DNA of 5,773 nt, from NCBI GenBank assembly GCA_947097635.1, contig CAMURW010000110.1, positions 1 through 5,773 of the forward strand. Reading direction: 5' to 3'. The notes below the pieces were generated by a model that was given only the letters and a program-made list of their open reading frames with translations, did not search any database and was not told where the DNA came from. A program made the position numbers and the translations under genes. Positions 5,020 through 5,773 of this stretch are shown in pieces; positions within the stretch are counted from its first letter, which is position 1, and each line of letters starts with the position of its first letter. The stretch is from an uncultured Bacteroidales bacterium (lineage in GTDB: Bacteria; Bacteroidota; Bacteroidia; Bacteroidales; P3).

Positions 5020-5773
5020 TTGAAAGTACACATTCTTCTCATATTGCACCTGGTCCTCGTAGGCACAGCGGCGGCACAGCGTCCCCAAGTGGAGAGCATA
5101 CGCCGCGCGGGCTCGCCGTCCTCCAGCACCGTAAGCCACGATGCCGACACCGCCGCCACAGACAGCAGCGCAGCACTGGAACTGGGAAGCATAGTGTATA
5201 ACCGAAAGGAGGAAAACAACGAGGAACTGGCAAACTTGGTGCACCTCTTCCATTACCACCCCTGGACGGTGAAGATAGAACAGATGCTGCATCCCGACAT
5301 GGAGCCCACTCGAGTCTCCTATCCCAACGTGCTGGACGTGCTGGACGACTATTACCTAGGACGCGGCTACGGTCAGGTGCACTACTCCCTCTATTACCGT
5401 CCCGACGACGCGCAGGCGCTCCGCTATCTGCCGGACCCCTTTCCTGCCTTCAGCCACACGCCGCAGGACCTGTGGCTCTATCAAACACAGCGACCCTACA
5501 CCTCGCTTAGCTACAGCAGCAGCATCCACAAGGACTTCCACGTCAGCGTCAGCCACACGCAGAACGTCATGCCGCGGTGGAACTTTGCCCTCAATGCCGA
5601 CTTCGTGAAACGCGAGGGGGTATACACCCGGGATGCCGTGAAAGACGAGAACTTCGACTTCTCCACCAACTACTACAGCCGCGACTCACGCTACCAGCTG
5701 CAGGCCGGTGTCATCCGCACCGTCTACAACCAGGAAGAGAACGGCGGCGTGCTGGACGACAGCACCTGCTGGC
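5020..5773 (+). CDS. Putative porin (Porin_10-like), 3'-truncated, TTG start
   Basis: An open frame runs from just after the trxB stop to the window end without a stop (251 complete codons). It opens with a convincing signal peptide (K-V-H, then ILLILHLVLVG and a cut after TAAA, leaving Gln-Arg-Pro), reachable only from TTG 5020. The next in-frame ATG (5284) would delete about 88 residues, including that signal. After a Ser/Thr/Ala-rich linker (about 30-50) come LFHYHPWTVKIEQML near 77-89 and, at about 109-147, an aromatic-rich stretch. Then follow PQDLWLYQTQRPYTSLSYSSS (148-168), FHVSVSHTQNV, and WNFALNADFVKREGVYTRDA with YSRDSRYQLQAGV. This pattern (framed pathway 'PYT.L.Y', then strands naming a novel two-residue alternation) fits the Bacteroidetes 'putative porin' family (PF14121), usually 600-700 aa, so well over half is missing. 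An outer-membrane barrel role is inferred from the family; the substrate is unknown. Confidence 0.78.
   Translation, partial: MKVHILLILHLVLVGTAAAQRPQVESIRRAGSPSSSTVSHDADTAATDSSAALELGSIVYNRKEENNEELANLVHLFHYHPWTVKIEQMLHPDMEPTRVSYPNVLDVLDDYYLGRGYGQVHYSLYYRPDDAQALRYLPDPFPAFSHTPQDLWLYQTQRPYTSLSYSSSIHKDFHVSVSHTQNVMPRWNFALNADFVKREGVYTRDAVKDENFDFSTNYYSRDSRYQLQAGVIRTVYNQEENGGVLDDSTCW

Noticed and set aside
5205..5212. Perfect Shine-Dalgarno-like AAAGGAGG inside the porin gene
   Set aside because: No ATG, GTG or TTG lies at a suitable distance downstream, the frame around it is part of the porin, and Bacteroidetes rely little on such sites. It encodes the Lys-Glu-Glu stretch by chance.
4720..5292. Minus-strand open frame (190 codons) across the trxB end and the porin start
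   Set aside because: It runs opposite the strongly conserved TrxB C-terminal FAD motif and the porin signal peptide, and its product resembles no family I know.
1..5773. tRNA, rRNA, riboswitch, CRISPR array, insertion sequence or phage element
   Set aside because: The window is almost fully covered by recognisable genes with gaps of at most 57 bases. I saw no cloverleaf-like segment, spaced direct repeats, terminal inverted repeats, transposase or integrase motifs.

Overview
The window looks like a piece of a Bacteroidales chromosome, most likely Prevotellaceae or a close relative. It is GC-rich, with mostly G/C third codon positions. The lineage call rests on several things. The first gene is a DUF3127 protein, a family essentially confined to Bacteroidetes. 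A Bacteroidetes-type OmpW/PorT-like beta-barrel and a Porin_10-type putative porin are present. Starts mostly lack a Shine-Dalgarno sequence and are preceded by A/C-rich or A/T-rich leaders. panD is followed by a UPF0104 flippase-like gene and rfaE2, a familiar Bacteroidales order. The species cannot be named from sequence alone.

All eight genes are on the + strand and tightly packed; no intergenic gap exceeds 57 bases. In order: (1) the 3' end of a DUF3127 gene (1-245); (2) 5-formyltetrahydrofolate cyclo-ligase (252-797); (3) an unrecognised C-terminally anchored protein with a duplicated FHYQPRF box (855-1364); (4) panD (1417-1758); (5) a UPF0104/LPG-synthase-TM flippase-like membrane protein (1815-2858); (6) rfaE2, overlapping the previous gene by 4 bases (2855-3346); (7) a small secreted outer-membrane beta-barrel protein (3395-4009); (8) trxB (4066-4992). 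After trxB comes the 5' part of a putative porin (5020-5773), which starts at TTG and runs off the window, making nine coding regions counting both partial ones.

Functionally this is housekeeping and envelope DNA: folate one-carbon recycling, beta-alanine supply for pantothenate/CoA, ADP-heptose activation for LPS inner core, thioredoxin reduction, and two outer-membrane beta-barrels. The shared strand, short gaps and one ATGA overlap suggest one or a few polycistronic units. The only leader that clearly differs in composition is the A/T-rich 56 bases before trxB, where a fresh promoter is most plausible.

I found no RNA gene, CRISPR array, insertion sequence, integrase, attachment site, origin or convincing terminator. 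I do not see an undescribed multi-gene system. The points most worth a second look are the duplicated-box anchored protein, the SSB-like C-terminal tip on the DUF3127 protein, the C8-A10 tract before trxB, and the TTG-initiated porin.
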